A stretch of 64,000 bases of DNA from Sambucus nigra (taxonomy: Eukaryota; Streptophyta; Magnoliopsida; Dipsacales; Adoxaceae): contig OX422213.1 of assembly GCA_949130495.1 (NCBI GenBank), positions 206,849,160 to 206,913,159 of the forward strand, read 5' to 3'. Position 1 is the first letter of the stretch. Every line of letters starts with the position of its first letter. A model generated the notes under the pieces. That model saw only the letters and a program-made list of their open reading frames with translations, was not told the origin of the DNA and searched no databases. Positions 13,741-26,122 of the stretch are shown here, piece by piece. A program made the translations under genes and the position numbers.

Positions 13741-16700
13741 CAACACATACAAATTGCCTCAATTGAAAATTTGTTCTTACACGAATAATTTAATTGAATC
13801 GAAATAGGAGATATTGAAGATGAGAGTGTTATTTCTAATGGTAAAAGAAGCCGGGACAGATAAAAGATCAGATCTTTTGGTCATTGAATGGGAGAGGAAT
13901 GTTTTTAAGGACCATAATAATTTTGAATTTGGAGCCTTTACGAGAATTTTAGAAATTGAACATGTGTATACGAAGTCTGGTATATGTTTGGTTTCTGATG
14001 TGTGTCATTGTGGACCCCTGACCCACTTCTCTTTGTATTGTATATGATTATTTCACCATTAAAAGTACATGCTACTTCTAAATTAGAAAAATGAACAGTA
14101 CATATAATACCATATAAATTATTTGTCAAAAATAATACGAATTAGATAATATAAAATGACATGGACTGCTGGTTGTGTTGGCTGCAATGGGCTAATAAAA
14201 ATGGTGAGCTGGCAGAGCTATACGGAGATGACTATAAACAATCACAGAAAAAATCCATGACCGTGCAATAAAATGCAATTAGATATATTTGAATCAAAAA
14301 AATGTGAAACTAAAAGCACATAAAGATACTAACATTATCAAAAGGGTTATACCCGACATTATTTGCACAACATTTTTAAACATAATATATAATCATTTTA
14401 AAACTTTAAAGCATATAGTGGTGTTCAATATGAATTTTGGTAGAGCTAACATGAAGAAAAAACACTCCTTGGCAATGGTATCCGTATTTAAACAGTGTAA
14501 AGCTACGTATATGAACCATTTGTGAAATATAAGTCTTTACCTACCAAATCAACCATGTTTACAAAAACAGAGAATACGGTAACTCTGTTAAGAAATAGGA
14601 GGTTCATGCGGAAATTAATCATATGATTTCATCGCGTGTAAAGTCGAGTTCTGTGATGCAATTTTAATTCTTTTCCATACCCGAGTCTACAGTTTCACGA
14701 CCATGTATACTCAAGATATGATTGAGGATACAGAAAGAAAACGAGGATAGAGAAGAACCTTGATTTGTTATGTCTCGCTTTGAAGAACAAACTGGTGGAG
14801 AATGGTCAGAGTTCAGACGGTCAAAATCATGCGCAACTATGGCACATAACTGAAAACAAATGATCCAAGCCTCAAGGGTCAAGTCGATTGCTTTAGCTAT
14901 TGGTTTTAGAAAGAAAAAAATTATGTAGAAAATATACGAGTCGATTTAAAAGAAAAGTAATAATACACTTATCAATACTTAGTATCACATTAGTACCAAA
15001 TACTTTTTATATGGATTGTACCCTTACAGGACCCACACTATAATATAAGTCATATAAAGTGTATTTGATAATAACCCGGTACTAAGTACTGGTTTGTGTA
15101 ACATTATTCTTAAAAGAAAAAAAATTAAAAGGTTCCGTTTTGTTTCCCCAGACACATCACGGGTCGTTTGAGGCAAACCTCCCAAACGACACATGATGTG
15201 TCATGGGAGATCCCAATGAGTGTCTCTCATTCTTCAAACTAATCCTATTTATGAATTTTCCCCCATAATTTAATTCTCAACCAACAAAATCTATATTTAA
15301 ATGTTTAGTGTACCATTAGGGATGCTCTTAGAAAGGTTTAATTAATTTCTTTTTACAACTTATTTAGGAGTTTTAAATCGGAGAGTTAGAAAAAAGTGTA
15401 TACCTTTCTCCTTTGTAAGTTTTATGAGGCTTTAATTTCAAGCCTCTAATTTACAATAATTTTTATTTGCGACCCATGATGTCATATAACACGGTGCACG
15501 ACTTTTATAAACTAATATAATATATGTTATGTTGTACTAGGCCAATGTTATGTTAAAAAAATGTCATATTATATTTTTTTCTTGTGATAAAATAACTATT
15601 TTGTCTTATTAAATCACAATGTATGTTATATTATACGACAATACATACTAATATTGCAGCCAAATGGCACTAGGGGGCACACAAAATCACTTACAGCCTT
15701 AAGGTATGCACATAAATACCCATATGAGGCTAGGGGATTATTATAGGTTCTCTATAGTTTTATTTATAAGAGAAAGAGAGATGTTTTTTTTTATTTTAAG
15801 GAAGACTTCATCTCAAAAACCTTCTCTCTAATTAGGAAAGAAAGAGAGAGAAGAGAAAGTGTGATATATGAATTTTTTTCTCTTGTCAACTCGCAAAAGA
15901 AAGTAAATAAAGTCATTATCTTTTCTCTTATATTCTTTCCTATTGAAATTTTCTCTTTCATTTCCCTTATCTCGAAAGCCCCCAAACATAGTGTTATTAG
16001 TCTTCGCGATAGGTCCCAAGAGAAAGCTTTGGAAGAAATCACCAATAATGGGATTTTTAAATACTTAATTTAATTATGAATTTTTAAATAATTGGCTAAA
16101 TTAATTTAATTAAATATTTTTTTAAAATTAAAATGAATCTTTTTCTATAGTTATAATAAAAAAATTGTATGAAAATAAATTGGATATTTTTATATCAAAC
16201 TAATTGGATATTTTTCGTGTTAAATTATGGGCTTAGATTTATGGGATAACTTATGTTATGCTATGGGTCACAGTTTTTGTGTTGGATTTATGGGGTCATT
16301 TGGATACCCAAATAGTTTTAAAAATACGATATATTAGGCCTATAAATTAGGGAACTCATTGTGGCAATTTTGGAAGTATCTGTGTTTGGTTTTAGGACCA
16401 TAAAGTAGAGTAAAAATAATCATGAAAATGAGAGTGCGAGCTCTCGACAGTAGCTACCCAAATAAAAATTAATTATCAATTAAAAGATAATTACTTTTTA
16501 TTTTAACAAAGGGTAAATAATATTTTAAAAAATCTATGTGGCAAAATATTTTATCAATATTAGAATCTAGTCAAATTTATCTTTTTATTAAACAAGTGAT
16601 GCCAATAGTGAGAAAAGATAAAACAATTAACACAGCACATGATGTATTAGTGAAAAATCCACTAACACAAAAATATAAAGCCGAAATGAATGACAAATGT
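13741..16700. other. AT-rich DNA with no recognised gene
   Basis: Only short chance frames occur on both strands, with no domain, splice pattern or terminal repeat. The one structural item is a hairpin at 15151-15202, listed separately. Confidence 0.5.
15151..15202. repeat. Imperfect 52-nt inverted repeat (hairpin)
   Basis: The outer arms GACACATCA and TGATGTGTC pair perfectly (9 bp), a 3-nt bubble follows, then GTCGTTTG pairs with CAAACGAC (8 bp) and AGG with CCT around a CAAA loop. It could be a tiny foldback element or chance; no function is known. Confidence 0.5.
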
Positions 16701-17199
16701 ACTATAATAGAGATTTAAAAATAGAAAAAAATGAGTTACAATCTCACAAAGCGCTAACTGACTATCCACTCTTTCCTAGAATTATTCTTCGGAGAGAGCG
16801 CCAACAGATGGAGTACACTACACAACCACAGTCGATTTTGACCTTAACCAATGTCTTTAAATATTATTCTAACAAAATCTTCTTTAAAGTTGGAGAGAAC
16901 TTTATTCCAAGGCAATGGAACCACTATGTAACCACCGTTCTATACCAATGATGCGTGAGGATATCTTAAGCTTGGAAAGATATAGAAAAAGATTTGGTTT
17001 CTCTGAAAGCACACAAAGTTTTTTTTAACTTATGAAAGAAGACAATACTCAAGAAAAAAATATTTTGGATAAAAAAATTATGTCAAAACCTTCTTATGTA
17101 TGAAAATTTGACTTTATTAATTCAAAAAATATCACAACTTGAAGAACATAATGAAAAAGAAATAAGACTTTTGTTTTTAAGAAGCTAAAAATAATTTTC

Positions 17200-18088
17200 T
17201 GGCCCTTTTCTCTTATTCTCTCTTTTTCACTTTCTTTTAAAACTTGGAAAAATAATTTAACCTGGGGTGAATCTAAGTTGTGTAGTCCATATACCTTTAT
17301 CCTAAGTAGTTAACTTAGGATAGTGGCGTGAATGATCTGACATGAGTTTGATGAAGCTTTCCAAAGCTCTCTTGAATAAGACTCAAAGTGTGTTTTGAAA
17401 AACTAGAATAGGACAACCTAAGTGACATGGGGGATACGAGTATACTCTTAGAATCTCCCCCTTTGTCGATTTTGTGACAAAATGCATAAAATCAGAAAAT
17501 TCAAGAAAATAAATCAAAGATAATAAAACATGACTTGTCCGACCAAGGCATATGAGACAGAAAAATAAAATTTATAAGTAAATCAAAGATAAGATGCTCA
17601 CAAACTTTCACACGGAGCTTCTTGTGCCGATTTTCCAGTCACACACTAGCAAAACTCATCAAAATACCAATGTATAATCTAAAGACTAAAAAATGTGAGT
17701 AATAAGATGAATCATGTGAATATAAAAATGTATACATTTAAGCATAAAATAATTAAAGTAATTCCTCCCCAACTTTGTAATTTCTCTTAAAAACATGAGA
17801 GTGCATGTGCTCAATACCAAAATGGACGAAGAATACCCAATTAAAATTTTCTAGTAAAAAACAGACAAGGTTTTCATTTAATTTCTTATTATGGGTAAAA
17901 GGAACATCTAAGGTATATATGATAAATTATTTACCAAATAGATTATACCAAATTTTATCTTCAATTTTAGGTGATTTAATCTAAGTGTACATAAGGTAAA
18001 CAATATGGAACAACACCAAGGCGTATGAGAAAAAATCCACACGGGGAAAAACCTCAGGTTAGGGGAACGACAAATGTACTATGGTAGA
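17200..18088 (-). mobile_element. Degraded Sirevirus-type copia remnant
   Basis: On the minus strand the stretch at 17452-17480 reads ACAAAATCGACAAAGGGGGAG, a PPT-like motif very similar to the one beside the LTR of element S. It is followed at about 17449 by sequence like an LTR start. A G-rich/TTTTTCC motif at 18031-18056 resembles the conserved block in copia LTR R regions. No coding remains. A perfect inverted repeat sits at 17298-17322. Boundaries are not defined. Confidence 0.4.
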
Positions 18089-18222
18089 CACTAAACCATA
18101 TGAGAACATTTCTAACGGACCCATATTTGGTTTTATAACAGTTAAAGTCCGTTTGAAATTCCTAATGGTTTTTAATTGTTAGTAATGACCCATGTCCGTT
18201 GCAATTATTTTTTAATGTGTAT
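18089..18222. mobile_element. CACTA element, left tip
   Basis: The segment starts with CACTAAACCATATG and carries subterminal TTCTAACGGACC and AGTCCGTTTGAAAT motifs in both orientations, as plant CACTA elements do. A diverged relative of the same sequence occurs at about 38519-38600. Element C interrupts it at 18222. No right terminus was found. Confidence 0.5.
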
Positions 18223-18644
18223 TGTGGGGTGCAAACCATAACTGCCTAAATCTTCTATAGCCCAGACATGCCCAATTCAAGAAAATAGAGCGTGCTACTC
18301 AAGTTAGAATTAATATCACGTGTGATAACTATGAGAGGTTCATTCTTATTATCTATAATCTCGGAGGAGATAAACATGGATAAAAAATGAGCCAACCAAC
18401 ATATGGATGAGTTTGAACACAACTCAACCACTCTTATCATTATAAATAAAAACCTTACCCTGGGGCAAAGGGGATTGTAATTCTTTATTCCGAAGATTTT
18501 AAAGAATTAATAAAAACTCATAAACCTTCAATGGACGTATAAAGTTGCTGAACCACGTAAATCCCTCATGTTGTGAAATTGTTTTACTCATTAATTGTTT
18601 CTTTGCCATTTAAAATCATTCATCGTGATTATTTTACACTCACA
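18223..18644 (+). mobile_element. Element C (Tat gypsy), 5' LTR (422 bp)
   Basis: It starts TGTGGGGTGCAAACC and ends CACTCACA. It aligns throughout to 35840-36256, with clear divergence. It is followed by a degraded Tat-type primer-binding region (TTAGCGTTGTATGTGGGAA, 18646-18664). The short LTR is normal for the Tat lineage. Confidence 0.85.
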
Positions 18645-18665
18645 ATTAGCGTTGTATGTGGGAAA
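18645..18665 (+). other. Degraded primer-binding site of element C
   Basis: TTAGCGTTGTATGTGGGAA lies directly after the 5' LTR. The usual leader in this lineage has a GGCGCCGTCTGTGGGAA-type sequence; here several bases have changed, consistent with age. Confidence 0.55.
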
Positions 18666-18879
18666 CGATTATTTTTCTTTAAAAAAGCAAATTGAAATCA
18701 ACAAGTTAAGCAATGTTTCACCCTCACAGTTCACTTGTTGACGACGATCTACGAGCTGGGATCTCATTACATAGTCAGATTTGAGATCCACCAGGATATA
18801 AATTAGGCTGTCAATCGTCCACGATTTTGTCCATAAGAGCAGCCCTCTAAGAAAAGTCACGAGTAGCCCAAATCAACAG

Positions 18880-20310
18880 AGATCTCATGGTTGGTCGACG
18901 CTTACGAGGAACGAATCGATCAACAAAAGGAGGCAACACGCCTCCAGGTGGAGGAAAAAGCATGTCTCCAGTGACGTCTAGAAAAAATGGAGCGAGAGCT
19001 CCATGGAGATAACCAAAATCATCGTGGTTGGATGCCTAGCCCTCAGGTGAGCAAAACTCACAGTCGAGGAAGGAGTTCGCATCGTGAACATGATTATTCA
19101 GAGCATAAAAGTCATTTGAAAAGGTGTAACCAAGACGAGGGCCGCCGTAAGCATGATATACAAAGTTTTATCTGAAGGGGAATGGACCAACACACAACTC
19201 ATCCCGAGGATAGATCCATCAAGTAGCTGGAAAGGAAGGCACTCATCACTCAGATATGGCAATTGAGGAGGAGGAACCCCCAACGAAGTTTCCAGCCCCA
19301 AGGTTCAAGATATACGATGAAAAGATCGATCCCATATATTATGTGCATGAATATGGGCAATAGATGACTTTATAGAATTATAAAGATGCCCTCATGTGTC
19401 TCATATTCCTATCCATCTTAGGAGATGTAGCCTAAAGTGGTTCAAAAGGTTGGCTCACAGATTGGTCAAGAGCTTTAAGTCACGCACGGAGTGATTCGCA
19501 GCTCTCTTTATAGCAAGCAGTTCACACCCAAAGAGGATAGATTCTCTCCTCACCATGAGGAGAAAACCCTAGGAGACTTTACGAGATTATTCCAGACATT
19601 ATTGGGAAGCCTATAATGAGGTTGAAGACTACTCGAAGCAAGTTTTCGTAGCATTAACAAGAAGGAGGCATACACCATCGATGACCTTAAGTTGTGCATT
19701 AAGAGTATGTCAAGATGGAAGATATGGTCGCCCTCAACCAAGACGAGAATGGTCGTGCAAAGCTGACCAAGGGAAATGTCAAAGAGAACACCACTAAGAA
19801 AAGGGGGTAAAAAGCAGAACTGAGGATCTAAGAATGGGGGCAAGGGAGATCCATCCAAGGCTTTCCATTTGATTACACATGATTTTTAAAGAGCTAATTT
19901 ACAAGATCTTGGGCAAGAGAAAGGACCAACAGTTCTTCAAGTGGTCGAAGAAGATGGGCGATGATCTGAGCAAGAGGAACAACACTCTCGGGTGCGCCTA
20001 CCGCAAGAAGAACAGACACATGATAAAGAATTATAAGGCCCTCAAATACCACCTGTAATAGTTGGCCCAAGCAGGGCATTTGAATAAATATATTGAGAGG
20101 GAAGCTGAATAGGTCGTTGCCATAACTGACTGAAAACCAGACAATGTTTTGGATGATAAGATGGGGAATGAATTTGTTGTTATCCATGGTGCTTCAGACC
20201 CCAAGAAGATCAAGGGCAACGCAGTTCAGATGGAACTCAAGAAGGTCACTGTAATTATGGAGGGCTTCGAAATTGACCCTGCCAAGAGCCAAGATGACAA
20301 ACGCAGGCAA
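18880..20310 (+). pseudogene. Element C gag remnant
   Basis: Broken plus-strand frames include FKIYDEKIDPIYYVHEYG near 19300, matching the start of the retrotransposon gag core in Tat elements, then a basic RKKNRHMIKNYKALKYHL block near 20000-20055 at the zinc-knuckle/linker position. Gag forms the particle shell and binds the RNA. Many stops and shifts make it non-functional. It lies between the PBS and the protease. Confidence 0.7.
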
Positions 20311-20319
20311 CTATAAGAC

Positions 20320-20736
20320 GTGGACTACAACGAGCACATAATCTTCACGGAAGACAATTTAATTGGAGTAAGGATCCCACACTATGATGCACTAGTAATA
20401 ACCCTCAAGATTATAAACTTGGATATAGATAAGATACTAGTCGATCAAGGGAGTTCCTCTGAAGTCATGTACTTAAAGATTTTTCACAAGCTCAAACTGA
20501 AGATGAAAGAGTTAAAGGAAGCAACCGTCCCTCTAGTCAGCTTCGCTAGAAAAATGATAATGCCATTGGGGAAGGTGGTCCTACAAGTTAGAATTGATAA
20601 TATCTCAAAACTGATTAAGTTTGTGGTAGTAGACATTAGTTCGTCCTACCATGCCATCCTTGGAAAAGGGTGGCTACATGCCATGCAGGCTGTTCCATCT
20701 AATTATCACCAAAAACTCAAGTGCATTATAGAATGA
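20320..20736 (+). pseudogene. Element C aspartic protease domain
   Basis: A 138-aa open stretch contains ILVDQGSSSEVMYLKIF, where the active-site triplet DxGS is kept as D-Q-G-S, and AILGKGWLHAMQAVPS, the conserved C-terminal protease-to-RT linker of Tat elements. The protease would cut the gag-pol polyprotein. It is continuous with the gag remnant upstream, but stops at both ends show that the polyprotein is broken. Confidence 0.8.
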
Positions 20737-20897
20737 TGAATAATGGAGATCATACGAAATCATGCCACCGCTCGAAAGTGTTTTATCGTCTCCATTAGGC
20801 TTAAACAGGAAAAGAAGAAAGAAAAGGAAGTCATACCTAAAGCATATCAAGACGGAGTTACACCATCCAAATAGCTACTAAAGTACGAAATACGACT

Positions 20898-23440
20898 GTG
20901 GAAGAAATGAGAGTTGACCCCGTAGATAGGGTTATGGAAAAATTAGATGAGACAACTTTTGATGAGACCAAGCCGAAAAGGAAATCTCTGATTGACACCA
21001 CTCTATTCGAGCAGGAAAAAGAGGAGCTAATCAGTTTGCTAAAGCAGAATCAAGATGTATTTGCATGGGAGCCCTACGATATGTCTGGTATAGATCTCAA
21101 ATAACATGCCACAAACTTCACATTGTCCCCATATTATTGCTAATCATACAAAAGGCTCTCCACAATGCCTCAAAAAAATTCAAGGCAGTAGAAACAGAGG
21201 TAGGGAAACTTCTGGAGGCAACATCCATCAGAGAAGTTTAATTTTCGAAATGGCTCTCAAACCCACTAGAGTTACAAAAGTATAACAGTAACTGGAGAGT
21301 GTGAATGGGCTTCACCGACCTCAATAAGTCTTGTCCCAAAGACAGTTTTCCTTTACCAAAGATAGATAAGTTGGTCGACATAATAACAACCCAAGAGCGA
21401 ATAAGTTTTCTGGATGCAAACTAAGGTACCATCAGATCACTTTGTTCAGCCCAGACCAAGACAAAATTTCATTCATAACTCCCGTGCTTGTATTGTTAGA
21501 GGGTCATGACTTTTGGCCTTGAAAATATAGGATCCACGTACTAGAGATTGGTAGAAAAGATGTTCAAAAAATAGTTAGGAGAGATAATGGAAGTATACTT
21601 TGACGAAATGCTCCTCAAGAACAGGATTAAAAGCAATCACCTGAAGCATTTATCGAAGACCTTTAAAATCCTCAGGCATTACCAAATGAAGCTCAATCCA
21701 GCTAAATTCTCCTTTGGGGTTCAATCCGATAAGTTCCTCGGGTACTTGATCAGTAAAAGGGGTATTGAAGCAAACCCCGAATAGAGAGTTACGATCAATA
21801 ATATTCTCCCTCCAAGGACGTTATGCGAGATTCAAAAGTTAACAGGGATGCTAGCAGCCGTAAACTGTTTCATCTCAAAGTCCTTTAAATGATGTCGACC
21901 ATTTTTTCAACTTCTAAAGAACCAGAAAGGGTACACCTAGGGCGAATAATGTTCAAAGCCCCTTGAAGAAATTAAAACCTATCTGAGAAAAACTCCTCTA
22001 CTGACTACCCGGAATAAAGAATGCCATGATCGAGCAAGGAATCAGACTTGTCTTTGAGGCATCCAATAGTGAAGCTGAATACGAAGCTCTCATAGTCGGA
22101 CTACATAAAGCTCTCTTATTAGGGGCAATCCACCTTGACTTATATTGTAATTAAAAGATGGTATCAAACCAAATAATATGATATTTCAATGCCAAAGTTG
22201 AATAGATGGCGGCATACTTGCTTGTGGCTCATGATATCATGTTAAAATTTGAGGAAGCACATATTCAACAGTTCCCCTGGGGGCATAATAGCCACACTGA
22301 TGCTTTTACAGCTTTAAGATCAGCAGTGGACTCTGATCTGAGAACAACAATTGAAGTGGAATTACTCACCAAGACCAACATCATAAAGCCTGCGATCACC
22401 GACCATATTCTTGCTGTGCAAAAATGTCCCATGTATGCAACAAGGAGGAGAGTCTCTTGCCTTATGAGAAATAAAAGAAGGATAGTGGTGGCCATGTATG
22501 CAAAAAGATGCAATCTCTTATGTGCAGACATTTGAAAAGTGCCAAAAGTTCTCCCCCATGCTCTATCAGCCGCCTAGTGACTTGAAGTCACTGACTAGCC
22601 CATTTTCATTCGCCTAGTGGGGATTGAATATTATAGGTACTACTCCTAACAGCACCAGGGAATCATCAATACCAATTAATTAGTATAATTCTTCATAAAA
22701 TGGATTTAAGTAGAGCCACGGTGAATATCAGGGACATCGATATGGTCATGTTCATCTGGTGAAATATCTAACACATTTTGGTGTACCCAGAACAATCATT
22801 ATAGACAACAGAACACAGTTTGAAAGTGGACCCTTCCAAGGTTTCTGTGATAACCATGGCATCAAGCACCACTTTAGTTCTTTGGCTTACCCTTAGAGCA
22901 ACAAGCAAGCCAAAGCTTTTAACAAAATAATGCTCGACGGAATGAAGAAGAGATTAGAGAGGGCAAAAGGATCTGGGCGGATGAGCTTTCCATGTCCCAT
23001 GGGAAAATCGCACTACTCCCAGAAGATCTACTAGGGAAACACGTTTCGCTCTAACATATCTAATAAAGGTTGTCATTCCTTTAGAAGTCATTCTGCCAAC
23101 CATGAGGACCACCATCGCCGAACAAGGTCTGAACGACGAAGCCATAAGGACTGAACTTGACCTAGCGAAAGAATAAAATGAGCAGGCCATGATAAAGTTG
23201 GTTTCTTACCAACAACAACTAGCTAAGCAGTACAACAAGGACATCAATCCAAGAAAATTTAAGGTTGGTGACTAAGTCCTCAATAGCGCAAAAAAACCTT
23301 CAGATGGGAAGTTAGGGCCTAATTGGAAGGGACCATTAAAATTATCAAAGATGATTTTCAAGGAGTCTACCACTTAGAAATAACGGAGGGTACAAAGAGC
23401 ATGAAATGCAACCAACCTCAAGACATTTTATTTTTTATTT
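20898..23440 (+). pseudogene. Element C pol remnant: RT, RNase H, integrase (Tat)
   Basis: The pre-RT segment LLKQNQDVFAWEPYDMSGID is at 21040-21100. RT motifs follow: DLNKSCPKDSFPLPKIDKLVD near 21320 and EVYFDEMLLKN near 21590, where the catalytic YVDD box has become YFDE. A second RNase H-like block near 22045-22130 (ASNSEAEYEALIVGLHKALLLG) is typical of Tat/Ogre elements with an archaeal-type RNase H. Integrase pieces run from about 22400, ending in KLGPNWKGP near 23310. Many shifts and stops; inactive. The downstream non-coding region is split by element S. Confidence 0.8.
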
Positions 23441-23615
23441 TTACTTAAGTTATTTAAAGTCATTGCTAGCTTAGATTTTTGAAAACTTTTGAAATTTATG
23501 ATGCCCGAGAACTGTTCTAGCTTTTCTAATAAAGTGATAGCCCAAGGGGTTTGGTTAGTTATTTGACATTATTCCAAAATAACATACTTACACTTTAATT
23601 AATGATTAAAATATT
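23441..23615 (+). other. Element C 3' non-coding region, left part
   Basis: AT-rich sequence after integrase, continuing at 32285 beyond the inserted element S. No coding sign. Confidence 0.55.
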
Positions 23616-23620
23616 GATCA

Positions 23621-24557
23621 TGAAAGAGTTGGCGCTTGCGTTCAATTAAGAAATAATATAATAAATACCAATTTTAACCCAAATTAACCCTAAGCAGCAA
23701 CTAGGTGTGATTGAAACAATATGAAATCATGCAATAAATATTCAACACACAAAGTTTAAGGAAAAATCCCCCACAGGGGCAAAACCATTTGCATATCACT
23801 ATAATTTGTAAAAGACGGTTTACAATCGGATTACAATGAAATACAGGTTGACTAAGAATTACCCTCAGGTATCGGATTCTGTAGTCGCGGCTGGAAGAAA
23901 CCCTTTCCAGTAGGGGTGGCGGCTGGAACTATCCCTGTCCAGTAGGGCTGCAATGAAGAGGAAGGAACGGTCCACTTCACAAGGGTTGAACAACAGCAAT
24001 GGTGTTCTTGGGTTACCAAATTTGATTCACAAAGATATGGAAGATGTGTGAATCTAAAAACCTAGAATCATAGGACTCAATAGGTGAAGACTTTAGGGTT
24101 GATATGCTCTGATAATCGTGTGAAAGTCTTCAGAAAACCAACTACTGATCGTGGTTTAAATAAGTAATCAAAACCCTAAAAAATCTGCTGCACGATCTGG
24201 CAGTGTTTATCCTCGCCGGATCGGTCCGGTCGATTAGGCGGATCGGTCCGGTCAAGTCGGATCGGTTCGGTTGTCATCGGATCGGTCCGAAACTTTTGCC
24301 TTCATCGGTTCGCTATGGATCCGGGATGTACTGGTCTCAGCTCAGCAAGCGGATCGGTCCGGTCCCTTTACCCGAATCGGTCCGGTGAACCGGATCGGTT
24401 CTTTTATCTGATCCGGATCGGTCCGGTCCTCAGAAATTAGATTCCTTCTTCTTTTGATCTTCGGATTTTGTTGATGACGATGTGATCTTTTCAACTATCA
24501 TTCTTGTAACGGCGTAAGACATATCATATACATAATGATGGACAAATTGTCCTTACA
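23621..24557 (-). mobile_element. Element S, 3' LTR (937 bp)
   Basis: It begins TGAAAGAGTT and ends CCTTACA. It is nearly identical to 31318-32279. On the minus strand the U3 part contains the GGATCGGTCCGG cluster (24212-24430) and a TATA-like TTATTTAAACC (24154-24164). A GGTTTTGCCCC..GGGGATTTTTCC inverted motif near 23760-23790 is common in copia LTRs. Confidence 0.93.
24154..24430 (-). promoter_or_regulatory. Element S LTR promoter: GGATCGGTCCGG cluster plus TATA-like box
   Basis: Roughly eight copies of GGATCGGTCCGG and variants fill 24212-24430. The TATA-like TTATTTAAACC follows about 48 bp downstream on the minus strand. The other LTR has the same arrangement (TATA at about 31851-31861). 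Palindromic cis-regions here are an established Sirevirus feature; strength and binding factors are unknown. Confidence 0.6.
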
Positions 24558-26122
24558 AATCTCCCCCTATGTCTATGCCGGAACAAACATAAAAAATCCG
24601 AATTATCAAGTATGAAATTTCCTATACAAATCTACCCTTCCATGAACCCAAAACTGAAAGAGTACAAGAGAATAAGACTGCATCGTTTGATCTTCAAATC
24701 TTAAGGAATCTTCACGCTTTTCTCATCAGGGTGTGTATCATGGGATTATCAAGGATGTACCTACACACATGAGATAAAGCAAATACCAAGTGACGTATCG
24801 AGTTTGAAATGAGATAATAAACATATGCATATATACCAGATTTATGATGAACCTCAAATTTCAAAACTCCCCCATAATCAGATAATTCATTCTCCCCCTT
24901 TTTATGATGTTCCCAAATAGACAAATGAGAGAAATAAATCAAGCAATCAAGTATCGGGGTGACACAAGGCATAAAATCACACCATGAATGAACATAAAAC
25001 AACCAAGTCGGTGATAGCGTAAAAGAATGGGAGTGATCAAAATTCGATAGGAAACTCAAAGCATACAAACATGACATATGTGCACGATGAATATTGGATA
25101 TTCCTAACGAATGAACTCAAATGCTTCCTTTGGTGTAAAAGATTGGAAATATAAGACATTGACTATATCAAATCTACAAATCAAAACTCAAAGTGATTTA
25201 TACACCAATAACGTCCAAAATGATTTTCATGCTTTTTCAGGACTTTCAAGGAAGTGCAAACCCGTTATTCAATCTCCAACCAAACTCCCTCAGATTTATA
25301 TTTTGAATAGAGGTATACTAAATTCTCAAACTTTGGAGAATTGATGGTGAAACCTAAATGACCCATATATGGCATGTATTGCTTTTTATTGCCTTTTCAA
25401 TTTTTTCGGGCTCTTTTAACCTCTTAGGACCTCGGATATTACAACTCCTCCATTTTTTAGGTCCTTTTTAACTGTGACTTTTGCGCAAAGGATAAAAATC
25501 AACTTTCGCAACCCCTCCCCGTTATGCAAATTATCACACAGTCTCACCAAAACGGTTTTTACATGCAATCCAATCTTGTCAAGTTTTATCGCATTTTATA
25601 CATTGTATAGACAGGATTGAGATGGAAACACTCAAGCCAACATGAGATTGACAAGTGCAAAAATCAAATATAGCCGTGCATGTGTGCAATAAAGGATATA
25701 GAAGTCAAGCATGTAGGAAATATCACTAATTACATCTTAAGGACCCCAATCAATGTCAAGCACATGGATGAAATGATGTAGCCTCACAAATCTCTATCAA
25801 ACAGTCACATGGAAGAATGGAATGAAGTTGTGACTTGGCTATCTTGAATGCTCATCCATAAAAGCAAATCTCTTTTTGGTTTTTTTTTTTCAAAAAATTT
25901 ATCAAAATAAAATCTTTTTGTGCTTTTCTAAAAAAAAAAATTTATTTTTATTTTTTGTTAAAAAAAAGAAAATCTTTTTGTATTTTTCAAAAGCAATATA
26001 AACAGCAAAAAAGAGTAAAGAAAAGCTATACAACTAAGAATAGTACATATAAACAGACTAGCAATAGGAAGCATATGATATGATCAAGAAGAAGCATCCT
26101 ATTCTAGACATAGACCAACCCT
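24558..26122 (-). other. Element S 3' region with multiplied polypurine tracts
   Basis: On the minus strand, G-rich PPT-like runs occur at the LTR edge (ATAGGGGGAGATT, 24558-24570), at 24866-24876 (ATGGGGGAG) and at 24891-24903 (AAAGGGGGAGAA). Multiplied PPTs are known from Sireviruses. A hydrophobic 121-aa minus frame at 24712-25077 sits where some Sireviruses carry an env-like ORF, but it overlaps the PPT copies and shows no recognisable domain, so I do not call it a gene. Confidence 0.7.

Noticed and set aside
13814..14525. Two plus frames of 77 and 78 aa as a possible small host gene
   Set aside because: No domain, no plausible splice sites or promoter, and composition equal to the flanking AT-rich DNA.
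16536..16951. Overlapping plus frames of 60 and 84 aa
   Set aside because: No similarity to known proteins was recognised and no coding signature was seen; probably chance frames.
22206..22535. 109-aa plus frame as a separate gene
   Set aside because: It lies inside the pol remnant of element C between RNase H and integrase and matches its context only in pieces.
24712..25077. 121-aa hydrophobic minus frame as an env-like gene of element S
   Set aside because: It overlaps two PPT-like runs, lacks a clear signal peptide or coiled coil, and ends near the LTR; position alone is not enough.
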